64,000 nt of DNA from Variovorax ginsengisoli (lineage in GTDB: Bacteria > Pseudomonadota > Gammaproteobacteria > Burkholderiales > Burkholderiaceae_C): the NCBI RefSeq assembly GCF_030811835.1, contig NZ_JAUSRO010000015.1, forward strand, positions 62,001-126,000, read 5' to 3'. The notes under the pieces were generated by a model. The model had not been told where the DNA came from and made no database searches. It worked only from the letters and a program-made list of their open reading frames with translations. The translations under genes and the position numbers were made by a program. This document shows, piece by piece, positions 34,280-43,569 of the stretch. How positions within the stretch are numbered: the first letter of the stretch is position 1; the number at the start of each line of letters is the position of its first letter.

Positions 34280-35212
34280 CTATGAAGCGCTTCGCACCGA
34301 TGGCCCCTGGCCCGTCCCGATCGCCGCCCGCAGCCGGGGCGCCGCGAAATCGAGGAAACGCCGCATCTTGAGTGGCATCTGCCCCTGCGACCCATGGACG
34401 AGGTGGATCGGTGCAGGCTCGGGCTCGTAGGCTTCCAGGATGACCTGAAGCGCACCTCGCCCGATGGCATCGACCGCCTGGTAGTGCAGCAGGCGCGTCA
34501 CGCCGACGGACAGGCTGGCGGCGTCGGCCGCGGCCTCGGTGGTCGTCACGCTCAGGCGCGGCCGGATGGGCACGTCGATGGCCGCGCCCGAGCGTGGGTT
34601 GCGGAAGCGCCAGGAAGGCGAGGGCAGGGGCGTGTCGACCGCCACGCATGCGAAGCGCAGCAGATCGGTCGGCGTCTGTGGCATGCCCTGCGCGGAGAGG
34701 ATCGCCGGGCTGGCGCAGGTCACCATCCGCATCGTGCCGATGGCGGTCGCCACCATCGAGCTGTCCGGAAGCGGGCCGATGCGCACGGCCATGTCGACGT
34801 GGTCGTCGACCAGGTTCACATGGCGGTCGGACAAGGTCAGGCGGATGTCGATCGCCGGAAATGCCGCCAGGAACTCGGCCACCACCGGCAGCACGTGCAG
34901 GCTGCCGAACATGAGGGGCGCGGTCACGACCAGTTCGCCCTTGGGCTCGACGAACTCGCCCGCGGCGTTGTGCTCGGCCTCCTCCACCTGTTCCAGGATG
35001 CGCCGCGCCGCGGCGACGTAGTCCACCCCCGCATCGGTCAGCGTGAGCTTGCGCGTGGTGCGGATCAGCAAGCGTGCGCCCAGCCGTGCCTCCAGTTCCG
35101 AGATCTTGCGACTGAGCGTGGCCAGCGGCACCCGCAACCGGCGCGCCGCAGCCGACAGGCTTCCTGTTTCTGTGACCGACACCAGCATCGACATGGCTTC
35201 CAGGCGGTCCAT
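34280..35212 (-). CDS. LysR family transcriptional regulator
   Basis: This 310-residue protein has the HTH at residues 4-62 (MSMLVSVTETGSLSAAARRLRVPLATLSRKI) followed by a type II periplasmic-binding-like effector domain (GELVVTAPLMFGSLHVLP at about 92). The RxSLP-like group with LTLSDRHVNLVDDHVDMAVRIG is frequent in proteobacterial oxidoreductase regulators. It diverges from the flavin-reductase-like gene at 35316 across 103 bases and is its likely regulator. Confidence 0.9.
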   Translation of the reverse strand: MDRLEAMSMLVSVTETGSLSAAARRLRVPLATLSRKISELEARLGARLLIRTTRKLTLTDAGVDYVAAARRILEQVEEAEHNAAGEFVEPKGELVVTAPLMFGSLHVLPVVAEFLAAFPAIDIRLTLSDRHVNLVDDHVDMAVRIGPLPDSSMVATAIGTMRMVTCASPAILSAQGMPQTPTDLLRFACVAVDTPLPSPSWRFRNPRSGAAIDVPIRPRLSVTTTEAAADAASLSVGVTRLLHYQAVDAIGRGALQVILEAYEPEPAPIHLVHGSQGQMPLKMRRFLDFAAPRLRAAIGTGQGPSVRSAS

Positions 35213-35315
35213 CGGTTCATCCTTCGGAAATCCGGGAGAGAGATTCTTGAAACTGCCGGATTATCGATTTGGATGGAAAGATGCACCATGGAGTCCTCAT
35301 CGATTGGAGGTTCGC

Positions 35316-35927
<612 letters not shown>

Positions 35928-35966
35928 GACGGCGGCACTCCGCGACGGCGGTGCAAGGGGTTGGCA

Positions 35967-36512
35967 TCACCGTGGCAGGCGGTACAGCACCTGGCGTCGC
36001 AACGGGCTTCCGACAGGCACCAGCGGGTGGTCGAAATCATCCGCCGCATCGTTCGACATGCCGAGCTTCTCCATCACGCGGCGCGAATTCCTGTTGGCGG
36101 CGACCGTGTTGGCGATGATCTCCGGAATGCCGAGATGCGCGAACCCGAACTCGATGGCGCGCCTCGCGGCCTCGGGCGCAAGTCCTTGGCCCCAAAAGCG
36201 GCGATCCAGGCGCCATCCGACTTCGACGGCTGGCGTGAAGTGCGCGTCGTAGGCCACGCGCAGCAGACCTGCCGCGCCGATGAATTCGCCAGTCTCCCTG
36301 GACTCGAGTGCCCAGAAACAGAAGCCATGGGCCCTCAGATGCGCTTGCTGCCGATCGATCCAGGCATTGGCCGCTTCGTGCGAGGCAAAGGGCAGAAGGT
36401 GCCGCATGGCCTCGGGGTCCGCCGACATGGCCGCGAAAGGCGTGCGATCCTGGTCGAGCCATGCACGCAGGATCAGACGTTCTGTCGTCAAGGGTGTCGG
36501 ATTTTCCAGCAT
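35967..36512 (-). CDS. GNAT family N-acetyltransferase (RimJ-like)
   Basis: This protein is 181 residues from the ATG at 36512 (GAGAAA upstream); an in-frame ATG at 36530 is possible. It contains PLTTERLILRAW at the N-terminus and the acetyl-CoA loop RFWGQGLAPEAARRAIEFGF near residue 105. NTVAANRNSRRVMEKLGM closes the fold, as in the RimJ/RimL branch acting on protein N-termini or small amines. Convergent with the PNPOx-like gene and downstream of an MFS gene on the same strand (52-base gap). Confidence 0.87.
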   Translation of the reverse strand: MLENPTPLTTERLILRAWLDQDRTPFAAMSADPEAMRHLLPFASHEAANAWIDRQQAHLRAHGFCFWALESRETGEFIGAAGLLRVAYDAHFTPAVEVGWRLDRRFWGQGLAPEAARRAIEFGFAHLGIPEIIANTVAANRNSRRVMEKLGMSNDAADDFDHPLVPVGSPLRRQVLYRLPR

Positions 36513-36564
36513 GGCATTTCTCGTTTGCATGCGCAATTCTCGCGCCGGCACCGCCAGGACGGGA

Positions 36565-37965
36565 TCATCGACTGCTGGCCTGGACCACCGTCCCCGCACA
36601 GGTGTGCTTTTTCAAGCCCAGGTAACTCAGGACGCCCGCTGCAGACAAAAGAACGACCGCCAGGGCGAGCGATAGCCGCATGCCATGCAGGAAGAGGCTC
36701 GGTTCCGTGTTCCGCACGAAGAACCCGTACACGGCCACCCCCAGCATGCCGCCGATCTGTCGGGCTGAATTGAGCACACCTGAAGCGATGCCCGCATGCG
36801 CGGCGTCGACTGACGACAAGGTCGCGTTGGTCATGGTCGGAACCACCAGCGCGATGCCACTGGCTGCAAGCAGCATCGGCAGGACGAGTGTCAGATAAGC
36901 GCGGTCTGCAGTGATTCGAAGCAGCAGAAGGTAACCCAACGATGCGAGCGCCAGCCCGGTCACCATCAGGGCTCGCGTGCCGATGCGGGTGATCAGCCGT
37001 CCGGCGACGATGTTCATGACCATCAAGATGGCCGTCATCGGCAAGAAGGCCAGGCCGGTCTGCTGCGGAGAAAGATGTTGGACCGCCTGGAAGAACAGGC
37101 TGAAGACGAACACCAGCCCGTAGTAGGCAAAGTTCACCGACAGACCCACTGCCGTCGCGATCGAGAAGGTCGCGCTGCGGAACAACGAGAGCGGAAGCAT
37201 CGGCGCCTTGCTGTGCTGCTCCAGCCCGTAGAACGCGGCTGCGCTGACGAGCGACAGGGCTACGCCAGCGCAGACCCAGGGGTGCGTCCACCCCAGTCGA
37301 CTGGCTTGCGTCACCGCCGCAGTCAGCGAAGCGAGGGCCAGGATGGCCGCCAGTTGCCCCGGCAGGTCGAGTCCACGGCCTGCCTTCGCGATGGCGGTGG
37401 GGGCATGGTGCAGGGTCAGTGCCAAACCGAGCGCGCCGACGGGCAGGTTGATGAGAAAGATGCCGCGCCACCCCACGTGCGCGATGAGCAGGCCGCCCAG
37501 CACCGGACCGGCTGCCAGCGCAATGCCGCCGGCCGCGCCCCACGAGCCGACCGCACGGCTGCGTTGGACAGGATCGGGAAACGCCTGCTGAAGCAGCATC
37601 AGGGAACTGGGAACGAGCAGCGCCGCGCCCATGCCCTGGACGATGCGCGCGGCCACCAACGACGCCAGGCTCGGCGCGAGTCCGCATGCGAGGGAAGCCA
37701 TCGTGAAAACGCCCAAGCCCACCACGAAGACCCGCTTGGCACCCATCCGGTCCCCAAGCGCCCCAGAGGTCAGGAGCAGCGCCGCGAAGACCAGCGTGTA
37801 GGCATTGACCACCCATTGCAGCCCGGCGATATCGGTGCCGAAAGCAACGCGCAGCGTCTCGAGCGCCACGTTGACGACACTGACATCGAGCAGCACCACA
37901 ACGAAGCCAAGGCCCGCGGCAGCCAAGGTCCCGCGCTGGCGACGGGTGAAAGGAACAGAAGCCAT
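36565..37965 (-). CDS. MFS transporter (DHA2, 14-TM drug-efflux type)
   Basis: This 466-residue protein has about fourteen hydrophobic segments. Motif C-like SWGAAGGIALAAGPVLGGLL lies near residue 145 and motif A GALGDRMGAKRVFVVG near 65; LDVSVVNVALETL in TM1 is the DHA2 motif D1. The ATG at 37965 has GGGGTG upstream. It diverges from the LysR gene at 38066, which likely controls it. The family exports antiseptics and antibiotics by proton antiport. Confidence 0.88.
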   Translation of the reverse strand: MASVPFTRRQRGTLAAAGLGFVVVLLDVSVVNVALETLRVAFGTDIAGLQWVVNAYTLVFAALLLTSGALGDRMGAKRVFVVGLGVFTMASLACGLAPSLASLVAARIVQGMGAALLVPSSLMLLQQAFPDPVQRSRAVGSWGAAGGIALAAGPVLGGLLIAHVGWRGIFLINLPVGALGLALTLHHAPTAIAKAGRGLDLPGQLAAILALASLTAAVTQASRLGWTHPWVCAGVALSLVSAAAFYGLEQHSKAPMLPLSLFRSATFSIATAVGLSVNFAYYGLVFVFSLFFQAVQHLSPQQTGLAFLPMTAILMVMNIVAGRLITRIGTRALMVTGLALASLGYLLLLRITADRAYLTLVLPMLLAASGIALVVPTMTNATLSSVDAAHAGIASGVLNSARQIGGMLGVAVYGFFVRNTEPSLFLHGMRLSLALAVVLLSAAGVLSYLGLKKHTCAGTVVQASSR

Positions 37966-38065
37966 CGAGCGGCACCCCATGAGACTGCAAGGGTCGAATG
38001 CTAGGTGGCGTATCGCTGTGCGTAAATTCCCAAAAAATGCAACCCATCCTGGAGAAAATGCACAG

Positions 38066-38947
38066 ATGTTCGATTGGGAAGACTTGAGGCATTTCATCGC
38101 GGTCGGGCGCGCGGGCAGTTTGTCGGGCGCAGCCCGCGAGTTGAAGGTTGACCACGCGACCGTCAGTCGCCGACTGACCTCCTTGGAGCGCGCCTTGCAG
38201 GTGCGCCTTGTGGAGCGGCTGCCGCGCGCCTGCCGCCTGACCGACGTGGGGGCGCATGTGTTCACGCTGGCGCTGGCCTTGCAGGACGATGCATTCGCCA
38301 TCGAGCGAGTCGCTCGCGCCAGCCAATCGCCACTCGCCGGCAAGGTATCGCTGAGCGTGCCGCCGGTCTTGGTGGCCAGCTTCCTGGCGCCGCATTTGAC
38401 GGAGTTTCGCCAGCGGTTTCCCGCCATCCAGCTGTCCGTATCCGGCCAGGCGCAGCAGGTGTCGCTAAGTCGGCGCGAGGCGGATATTGCCGTTCGACTG
38501 GTCCGGCCCAAGGAACCGGGCAGCGTCGTACGGAAGTTGGGAACCATGGCGTTCGCTCTGTACGCGAGTCGCCACTACCAAGCGCTCTCGCATCCGGAGC
38601 GCTGGGAGTTCATCGCCTACGACGCGCGATTCGAAGACATGCCCCAGCAAAAGTGGCTTCGCAGCCTGGCGGGCAAGCGGCCCATTGCCTGCGAACTCAG
38701 TGACATCAACAGCCACCACGCGGCCGTCCGTGCGGGCGCAGGCGTGGGCGGGCTTCCCTGCTTCCTGGGGGATGCCGATGAGACATTGTTGCGCGTCTCC
38801 GACAGCGATTCATCGTTTGCCAGGGATATCTGGCTGGTGGTTCACCGCGACATGAAGAGCGCTGGCCCGGTGCGCGCCGCGATGGACTTTTTGATCGAGG
38901 TGATGAAGCGAAACGCCGCATTCAACGACGCCTCGATGCGAGGCTGA
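38066..38947 (+). CDS. LysR family transcriptional regulator
   Basis: This 293-residue protein has its HTH at residues 4-62 (LRHFIAVGRAGSLSGAARELKVDHATVSRRL) and effector domain from about 90 (GKVSLSVPPVLVASFLAPHL). GGAGAA lies nine bases before the ATG. It is transcribed away from the DHA2 exporter gene with 100 bases between the two starts, so regulation of that exporter is likely. The stop lies 11 bases from the convergent citrate synthase-like gene. Confidence 0.9.
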   Translation: MFDWEDLRHFIAVGRAGSLSGAARELKVDHATVSRRLTSLERALQVRLVERLPRACRLTDVGAHVFTLALALQDDAFAIERVARASQSPLAGKVSLSVPPVLVASFLAPHLTEFRQRFPAIQLSVSGQAQQVSLSRREADIAVRLVRPKEPGSVVRKLGTMAFALYASRHYQALSHPERWEFIAYDARFEDMPQQKWLRSLAGKRPIACELSDINSHHAAVRAGAGVGGLPCFLGDADETLLRVSDSDSSFARDIWLVVHRDMKSAGPVRAAMDFLIEVMKRNAAFNDASMRG

Positions 38948-38958
38948 CCGAGGTCGGG

Positions 38959-40185
38959 CTATCGCGTCGAAGCGCTGCGACGCGATGGATGAGGTGAGCG
39001 AGGCGGCTTTTCATCGACTGTGGCCGGTGCAGGGCCTGTGTAGCGTGCGCGTGGTCGTATCAAACGACCCGTGGCTTGCTGCTCCAGCACATGGGCCGTC
39101 CAGCCGACCGAGCGCGCCAGCGCGAACAGCGTGAATGGCGCGTGAGCTGGCAACCTGTGCACCGCCGCCATGGCGGCCAACGCGAAGTCGATGTTCACCG
39201 CTTCGCCCACCAGCTTCTCGCCGATGGCGCGCAGTTCCTGGAAGGTGTCGGGCAGGGTGATGCCTTCGAGCAGCGCGCTGCAGCGCACATCGCCGGCCGG
39301 ATAGAGCGGATGCCCGAAAGCGGCCCGCGCCCGGTCGTGGGCGAGCCATTCGCGCACAGCGGCCTCCGTGCCGACGGCGATGGCATGGCGTACCAATGCC
39401 TGCACGGCCGCCGACGCGCCACCGTGCAGCGGGCCCGTCAACGCAGAGAGGCCTGTGAGCAGGGAGGCGGCCACAGAGGCACCGGTGGACGCCGTCACGC
39501 GCGCGGCGAAGGTCGAGGCGTTGAGTTCATGGTCGGCCATCAGCACCAGCGCGCGACGCAGGTCGTCGGCGGCGCGCGGCCGGCGCCATGCAGCGGCCAG
39601 CCGAACGTGCAGCGCCATCGAACGTGAGGGCGCGGGGCCCAGCAACGCATCCGCCAGCGTGCCGATCACATCGGCCGCCTCGGCCTTCAACACCATGGGC
39701 GAGCGCCCGCGCGAGGGTGGGTCGGTCGCGGCGCGTGAAGCAAGCGCCACGAGTCCGGCTTGAAGCGGCTGCATGCCCTCGGGCACCGAAACCGTGGGGG
39801 TCGCAGACACGAAGCTCGGCGACTCGCTCTCCCACAACACGCCGGCGGCTTCTTCCAGCGTGGCATAACTGGCCAGGGCGCAAGCGTCCTGGCCGCGATA
39901 CAGCAGCCGCCCGCCGGCGACCGTCGATACGGCCGAGGCCATCACCGGCTCGCCCCACCGGATGGTCTCGCTCGCCACGGCCTCGGTGCTGCGCCGCCCG
40001 CGCGCGCGCGTGGCGATGCGCTGGACATCGTCGCGGTGGTAAAGGCTGCGGCGTGGGTCGGCCGGGTCCGGCTTGGCGCGGATGCGACCGCGGCTCACGC
40101 TGGCGTACAGCGTCTGCGGACGCACCTGCATCAGTTCGAGCGCGGCGGCGGAGGGCAGCCAAAGAGGAGCTTTCGACAGACTCAT
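38959..40185 (-). CDS. Citrate synthase family protein fused to an N-terminal DNA-binding domain
   Basis: This protein has 408 residues. Residues 9-57 resemble a MerR/excisionase-type HTH: SAAALELMQVRPQTLYASVSR then the hinge GRIRAKPDPADPRRSLYHRDDV. Citrate synthase sequence begins near residue 75. Catalytic positions are kept as His254 (GPLHGG), His292 (FGHPLY) and Asp333 (NIDF), but the usual RxYxxxDPR substrate segment is replaced by PLYPAGDVRCS. It diverges from a second citrate synthase paralogue. It may be an enzyme, or a metabolite-sensing regulator built on an enzyme fold. The ATG at 40185 has no clear Shine-Dalgarno. Confidence 0.8.
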   Translation of the reverse strand: MSLSKAPLWLPSAAALELMQVRPQTLYASVSRGRIRAKPDPADPRRSLYHRDDVQRIATRARGRRSTEAVASETIRWGEPVMASAVSTVAGGRLLYRGQDACALASYATLEEAAGVLWESESPSFVSATPTVSVPEGMQPLQAGLVALASRAATDPPSRGRSPMVLKAEAADVIGTLADALLGPAPSRSMALHVRLAAAWRRPRAADDLRRALVLMADHELNASTFAARVTASTGASVAASLLTGLSALTGPLHGGASAAVQALVRHAIAVGTEAAVREWLAHDRARAAFGHPLYPAGDVRCSALLEGITLPDTFQELRAIGEKLVGEAVNIDFALAAMAAVHRLPAHAPFTLFALARSVGWTAHVLEQQATGRLIRPRARYTGPAPATVDEKPPRSPHPSRRSASTR

Positions 40186-40186
40186 G

Positions 40187-40233
40187 TTGACAGAATAAAT
40201 CAAGATTGACGTCAATGGCCAGGCGAACAGAAT
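40187..40233. promoter_or_regulatory. Divergent citrate synthase promoter region with perfect palindrome
   Basis: ATTGACGTCAAT (40205-40216) is a perfect 12-base palindrome containing TTGACG on both strands. On the plus strand TTGACG (40206-40211) and CAGAAT (40228-40233), 16 bases apart, make a promoter for the gene at 40264. Another TTGACA lies at 40187-40192. A protein on the palindrome would control both directions. Confidence 0.5.
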
Positions 40234-40263
40234 CGATGCCATCGTGATACAGGAGCAAAGACG

Positions 40264-41400
40264 ATGAACGACGACGATGGCAGCCTCGAAGGTGTGGTCG
40301 CTGCGCACACAGTGCTGTCCGAGGTGGACGGCGAAACGGGTCGGCTGGTGATACGCGGCCATGAACTTGACGAGATCGCGCAGCGCTGGCGCTATGAAGA
40401 CGTGGTGGCGTTGCTGTTCGAGGGCTTCTTCGACACCGTGCCCTCGCAGGAGGCACTGCGTGCCGCCATCGGCCGCGCGCGCCGCGAAGCCTTCGAGCAA
40501 CTGCAGCCCAACGACGCGGACGTCCTGCGCCGCATGTCACCCATCGAGGCCGTGCGCGCATTGATGGCGCGCCTGTCCGATGGCGACGACTTGCCCACCG
40601 CGCTACGCCTCTTGGCCGCACCCGCCGTCTACACCGCTGCGGTCATGCGCTGGCGCCTGGGCGTGCAGGCGCTTGCGCCCAACGCGGATCTGCCGCACGC
40701 GGCGGACATGCTGCGCATGCTGCATGGCCTTGCGCCCACGGCCATGCAGACTGCCGCGCTCGATACCTACCTGGTCACCGTGTGCGATCACGGCCTCAAT
40801 GCTTCGACCTTTGCCGCGCGTGTGGTGGCGTCGACCGGCGCCGGTCTGACCTCGGCGGTGCTGGCCGGCATCAGCGCGCTCAAGGGGCCGCTGCACGGCG
40901 GCGCGCCCGGTCCGGTGCTCGACATGCTCGATGCCATCGGCACGGCCGCCCACGCGCGCGTCTGGCTGGAAGAGGCCGTAGCCAGCGGCCAGCGGCTGAT
41001 GGGCTTCGGCCATCGCATCTACCGCGTGCGCGATCCGCGCGCCGATGCACTCAAGGGGGCGCTGCATCGGCTGGGTGCCGAAGGCAGCGTCGACGCGGCA
41101 CGGCTCGAACTGGCCGAGGCGGCCGAGCAGGCCGCGCTTGCGATCCTGCGCGAGAAGAAGCCAGACCGTGCACTGGAGACCAACGTCGAGTTCTACACCG
41201 CGCTGCTGCTCGAAGCCCTGGGCTTCGGTCGAGAGAGCTTCACTTGCGTGTTCGCTGCCGGCCGTGTGGTCGGTTGGTTGGCCCATGCGCGCGAACAGGT
41301 CGCCAAGGGAAGGTTGATCCGCCCGCAATCGGTGTACGTCGGGCCAGCCCCGGAGGAATCGAGCGAAGGTGCGGGCGCCGTTGCGCACGAAGCCCTCTGA
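40264..41400 (+). CDS. Citrate synthase/methylcitrate synthase-like protein
   Basis: This 378-residue single-domain citrate synthase fold has His211 (GPLHGG), His250 with an intact substrate segment (GFGHRIYRVRDPRAD) and TNVEF, where the catalytic Asp position is Glu309, a variant found in other small citrate synthase homologues. The C-terminal GRLIRPQSVYVGP supplies the substrate arginine. AGGAG lies eight bases before the ATG. It condenses an acyl-CoA with oxaloacetate if active; the acyl donor is unknown. It diverges from the HTH-fused paralogue. Confidence 0.85.
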   Translation: MNDDDGSLEGVVAAHTVLSEVDGETGRLVIRGHELDEIAQRWRYEDVVALLFEGFFDTVPSQEALRAAIGRARREAFEQLQPNDADVLRRMSPIEAVRALMARLSDGDDLPTALRLLAAPAVYTAAVMRWRLGVQALAPNADLPHAADMLRMLHGLAPTAMQTAALDTYLVTVCDHGLNASTFAARVVASTGAGLTSAVLAGISALKGPLHGGAPGPVLDMLDAIGTAAHARVWLEEAVASGQRLMGFGHRIYRVRDPRADALKGALHRLGAEGSVDAARLELAEAAEQAALAILREKKPDRALETNVEFYTALLLEALGFGRESFTCVFAAGRVVGWLAHAREQVAKGRLIRPQSVYVGPAPEESSEGAGAVAHEAL

Positions 41401-41433
41401 GTCCGCAAGGCGCTCGCCGCGCTTGCGCAGGGA

Positions 41434-42678
41434 CTACTTGTAGCTCCGCGCGTCCTCGATCACCTTGCCGTCGTTCGGCAGCGAGCCCGGTGCCACGCGC
41501 ACGATGTCGCAGCGCAGCTTGGTGGCGTCGCGCATGGCTTCGGCGACACGGGGTTCGAGCGTCGCGTCGTCCGCGGTCTCGACGTGCAGCGTCATGCGGT
41601 CGTCGGCCATCTCGCCCTCGACCACCAGGCGGGCACGCAGTACGGCGGGGAAGCGCTTGATCACGGACGCGACCTGACCGGGGTGCACGAACATGCCGCG
41701 CACCTTGGTCGTCTGGTCGGCGCGGCCGAGCCAGCCCCGGATGCGGGTGTTGGTGCGGCCGGTCGGACAGGCGCCGGGCAGCACGGCAGAGAGGTCGCCG
41801 GTGCCGAAGCGCACCAGCGGGTAGTCGCGGTTGAAGGTGGTGACGACGACCTCGCCGACTTCGCCGTCGGGCACCGGGTCGCCGGTGCCGGGGCGCACGA
41901 TCTCCAGCAGCACGCCTTCGTCGAGCACCAGCCCTTCGCGCGCGCTCGTCTCGTACGCGATCAGACCCAGGTCGGCGGTGGCGTAGCACTGTTTGCCGTC
42001 GATGCCGCGCTCGGCCAGCCAGTCGCGCAGGCTCGGCGGAAAGGCTTCGCCCGAAAGCAGCGCCTTGGTCAGGCTGGGCAGCGCCACGTTCGCCGCCGCT
42101 GCCTTCTCCAGCAGGATGCGCAGGAAGCTCGGCGTGCCGACGTAGCCGGCCGGTTTGAGCTCGACCATGGCTTCGAGTTGCTGCTCGGTCTGCCCGGTGC
42201 CGCCGGGAAACACGGTGCAGCCCAGGGCATGCGCGCCGCTCTCCAGGATCGAGCCTGCGGGGGTCATGTGGTAGCTGAAGCTGTTGTGCAGCAGGTCACC
42301 GCTGCGAAAGCCCGCGGCGTACAGCGCGCGTGCCGTGCGCCAGTAGTCGCGGCTGGCGCCCTCGGGTTCGTAGATCGTGCCCGGGCTCGCGAACACCCGC
42401 AGCATCGACGGACCGCGCACGGTGGCGCTGAAGCCGCCAAAGGGGTCGCTCGCGCGATGCTGTTTCTGGCGCTCGAGCAACTCCGACTTGCGCGTGACCG
42501 GCAGACGCGCGAGCGCCTCGCGTCTGCCGATGGCGGCCACGTCAATGCCCGCCAGAATCTCGGCGAAGGCCGGCGCCGCGGTCTGCGCATGCACCAGCTG
42601 CCTGGGCAGCGCGGCGAACAGGTCGGCCTCACGCTCGGCCGGGTCGCGCACTTCGAGGGCGTCGTAGAAATCGCTCAT
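41434..42678 (-). CDS. Phenylacetate-CoA ligase family (AMP-forming) protein
   Basis: This 414-residue member of the PaaK-like adenylate-forming group has LRVFASPGTIYEPEGASRDYW near residue 92 in place of the Ser/Thr/Gly-rich P-loop. YVGTPSFLRILLEKA, LLSGEAFPPSLRDWL and the C-terminal RADQTTKVRGMFVHP hinge follow. It would activate an aromatic or similar acid to its CoA ester. The ATG overlaps the stop of the LivF-like ATPase gene (ATGA). As the last gene of a transporter operon that starts with another acyl-CoA ligase, it probably activates the imported acid. Confidence 0.83.
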   Translation of the reverse strand: MSDFYDALEVRDPAEREADLFAALPRQLVHAQTAAPAFAEILAGIDVAAIGRREALARLPVTRKSELLERQKQHRASDPFGGFSATVRGPSMLRVFASPGTIYEPEGASRDYWRTARALYAAGFRSGDLLHNSFSYHMTPAGSILESGAHALGCTVFPGGTGQTEQQLEAMVELKPAGYVGTPSFLRILLEKAAAANVALPSLTKALLSGEAFPPSLRDWLAERGIDGKQCYATADLGLIAYETSAREGLVLDEGVLLEIVRPGTGDPVPDGEVGEVVVTTFNRDYPLVRFGTGDLSAVLPGACPTGRTNTRIRGWLGRADQTTKVRGMFVHPGQVASVIKRFPAVLRARLVVEGEMADDRMTLHVETADDATLEPRVAEAMRDATKLRCDIVRVAPGSLPNDGKVIEDARSYK

Positions 42679-43487
42679 GCCAACCAACGCTTTCTTCGTT
42701 TGTAGCTCTTCACATCGCGGAAGCTCTTTCGGTCGGCGCCGCCGACGCCGAGGTAGAACTCCTTGACGTCCTCGTTCTCACGCAGGCCCTTCGCCTCGCC
42801 GTCCATCACGACGCGGCCGTTCTCGAGGATGTAGCCGTAGTCGGCGAAGCGCAGCGCCATGTTGGTGTTCTGTTCGGCCAAGAGGAAGGTCACGCGCTCC
42901 TTCTCGTTGAGGTCCTTCACGATCGCGAAGACCTCCTCGACGATCTGCGGCGCCAGGCCCATCGACGGCTCATCGAGCAGCACCATCGTCGGGTTGGCCA
43001 TCAGCGCGCGGCCGATGGCGCACATCTGCTGCTCGCCGCCCGACGTGTAGGCCGCTTGCGAGGTGCGCCGCGTCTTCAGCCGCGGGAAATAGGCGTAGAC
43101 CTTCTCCAGCGTCTGGGCCACTGCAGCCTTGCCGTCGGTGCGCGTGTAGGCGCCGGTCAGCAGGTTGTCCTCGATGCTCAGGTGCGCGAAGCAATGGCGG
43201 CCCTCCATCACCTGCACCAGGCCGCGCTGCACCAGCGCCGAGGGCGTGAGCGCCTCGATGCGCTCGCCGCGCAGTTCGATCGTGCCCTTGGTCACCGCGC
43301 CGCGTTCGCCGGCGAGCAGGTTGCTCACGGCGCGCAACGTGGTCGTCTTGCCCGCGCCGTTGCCGCCGAGCAGCGCCACGATGCCGCCTTCGGGCACGGT
43401 GAGCGACACGCCCTTGAGCACCAGGATCACGTGGTTGTAGATGACCTCGATGCCGTTGACGTTGAGGAGTATGTTGGGTCCGCTCAT
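42675..43487 (-). CDS. ABC transporter ATP-binding protein (LivF-like)
   Basis: This 270-residue ATPase has Walker A GGNGAGKTT near residues 39-47, signature TSGGEQQMCAIGRAL and Walker B TMVLLDEPSMGLAPQ. VQVMEGRHCFAHLSIEDNLLTGAY is the LivF-type Q-loop. The C-terminal 20 residues (RKSFRDVKSYKRRKRW) are an unusual basic tail overlapping the next gene. It is separated from the upstream receptor gene by an 82-base region with two alternative hairpins. Confidence 0.9.
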   Translation of the reverse strand: MSGPNILLNVNGIEVIYNHVILVLKGVSLTVPEGGIVALLGGNGAGKTTTLRAVSNLLAGERGAVTKGTIELRGERIEALTPSALVQRGLVQVMEGRHCFAHLSIEDNLLTGAYTRTDGKAAVAQTLEKVYAYFPRLKTRRTSQAAYTSGGEQQMCAIGRALMANPTMVLLDEPSMGLAPQIVEEVFAIVKDLNEKERVTFLLAEQNTNMALRFADYGYILENGRVVMDGEAKGLRENEDVKEFYLGVGGADRKSFRDVKSYKRRKRWLA

Positions 43488-43500
43488 GATGGTGTCCGAA

Positions 43501-43558
43501 GCATGCGAAAGGCGCCAATGCTGCGTGCCTTTCGCATGCCGGCTCTCGCGAGCCGGCA
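43501..43558 (-). repeat. Overlapping inverted repeats between receptor and ATPase genes
   Basis: GCATGCGAAAGGC (43501-43513) and GCCTTTCGCATGC (43527-43539) are perfect 13-base inverted repeats. TGCCGGCTC-TCGC-GAGCCGGCA (43537-43558) is a perfect 9-pair hairpin sharing bases 43537-43539 with the first. In the message both cannot be fully paired at once. Such structures after a binding-protein gene usually stabilise its mRNA or limit read-through. Confidence 0.7.
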
Positions 43559-43569
43559 CGGATGTCAGG

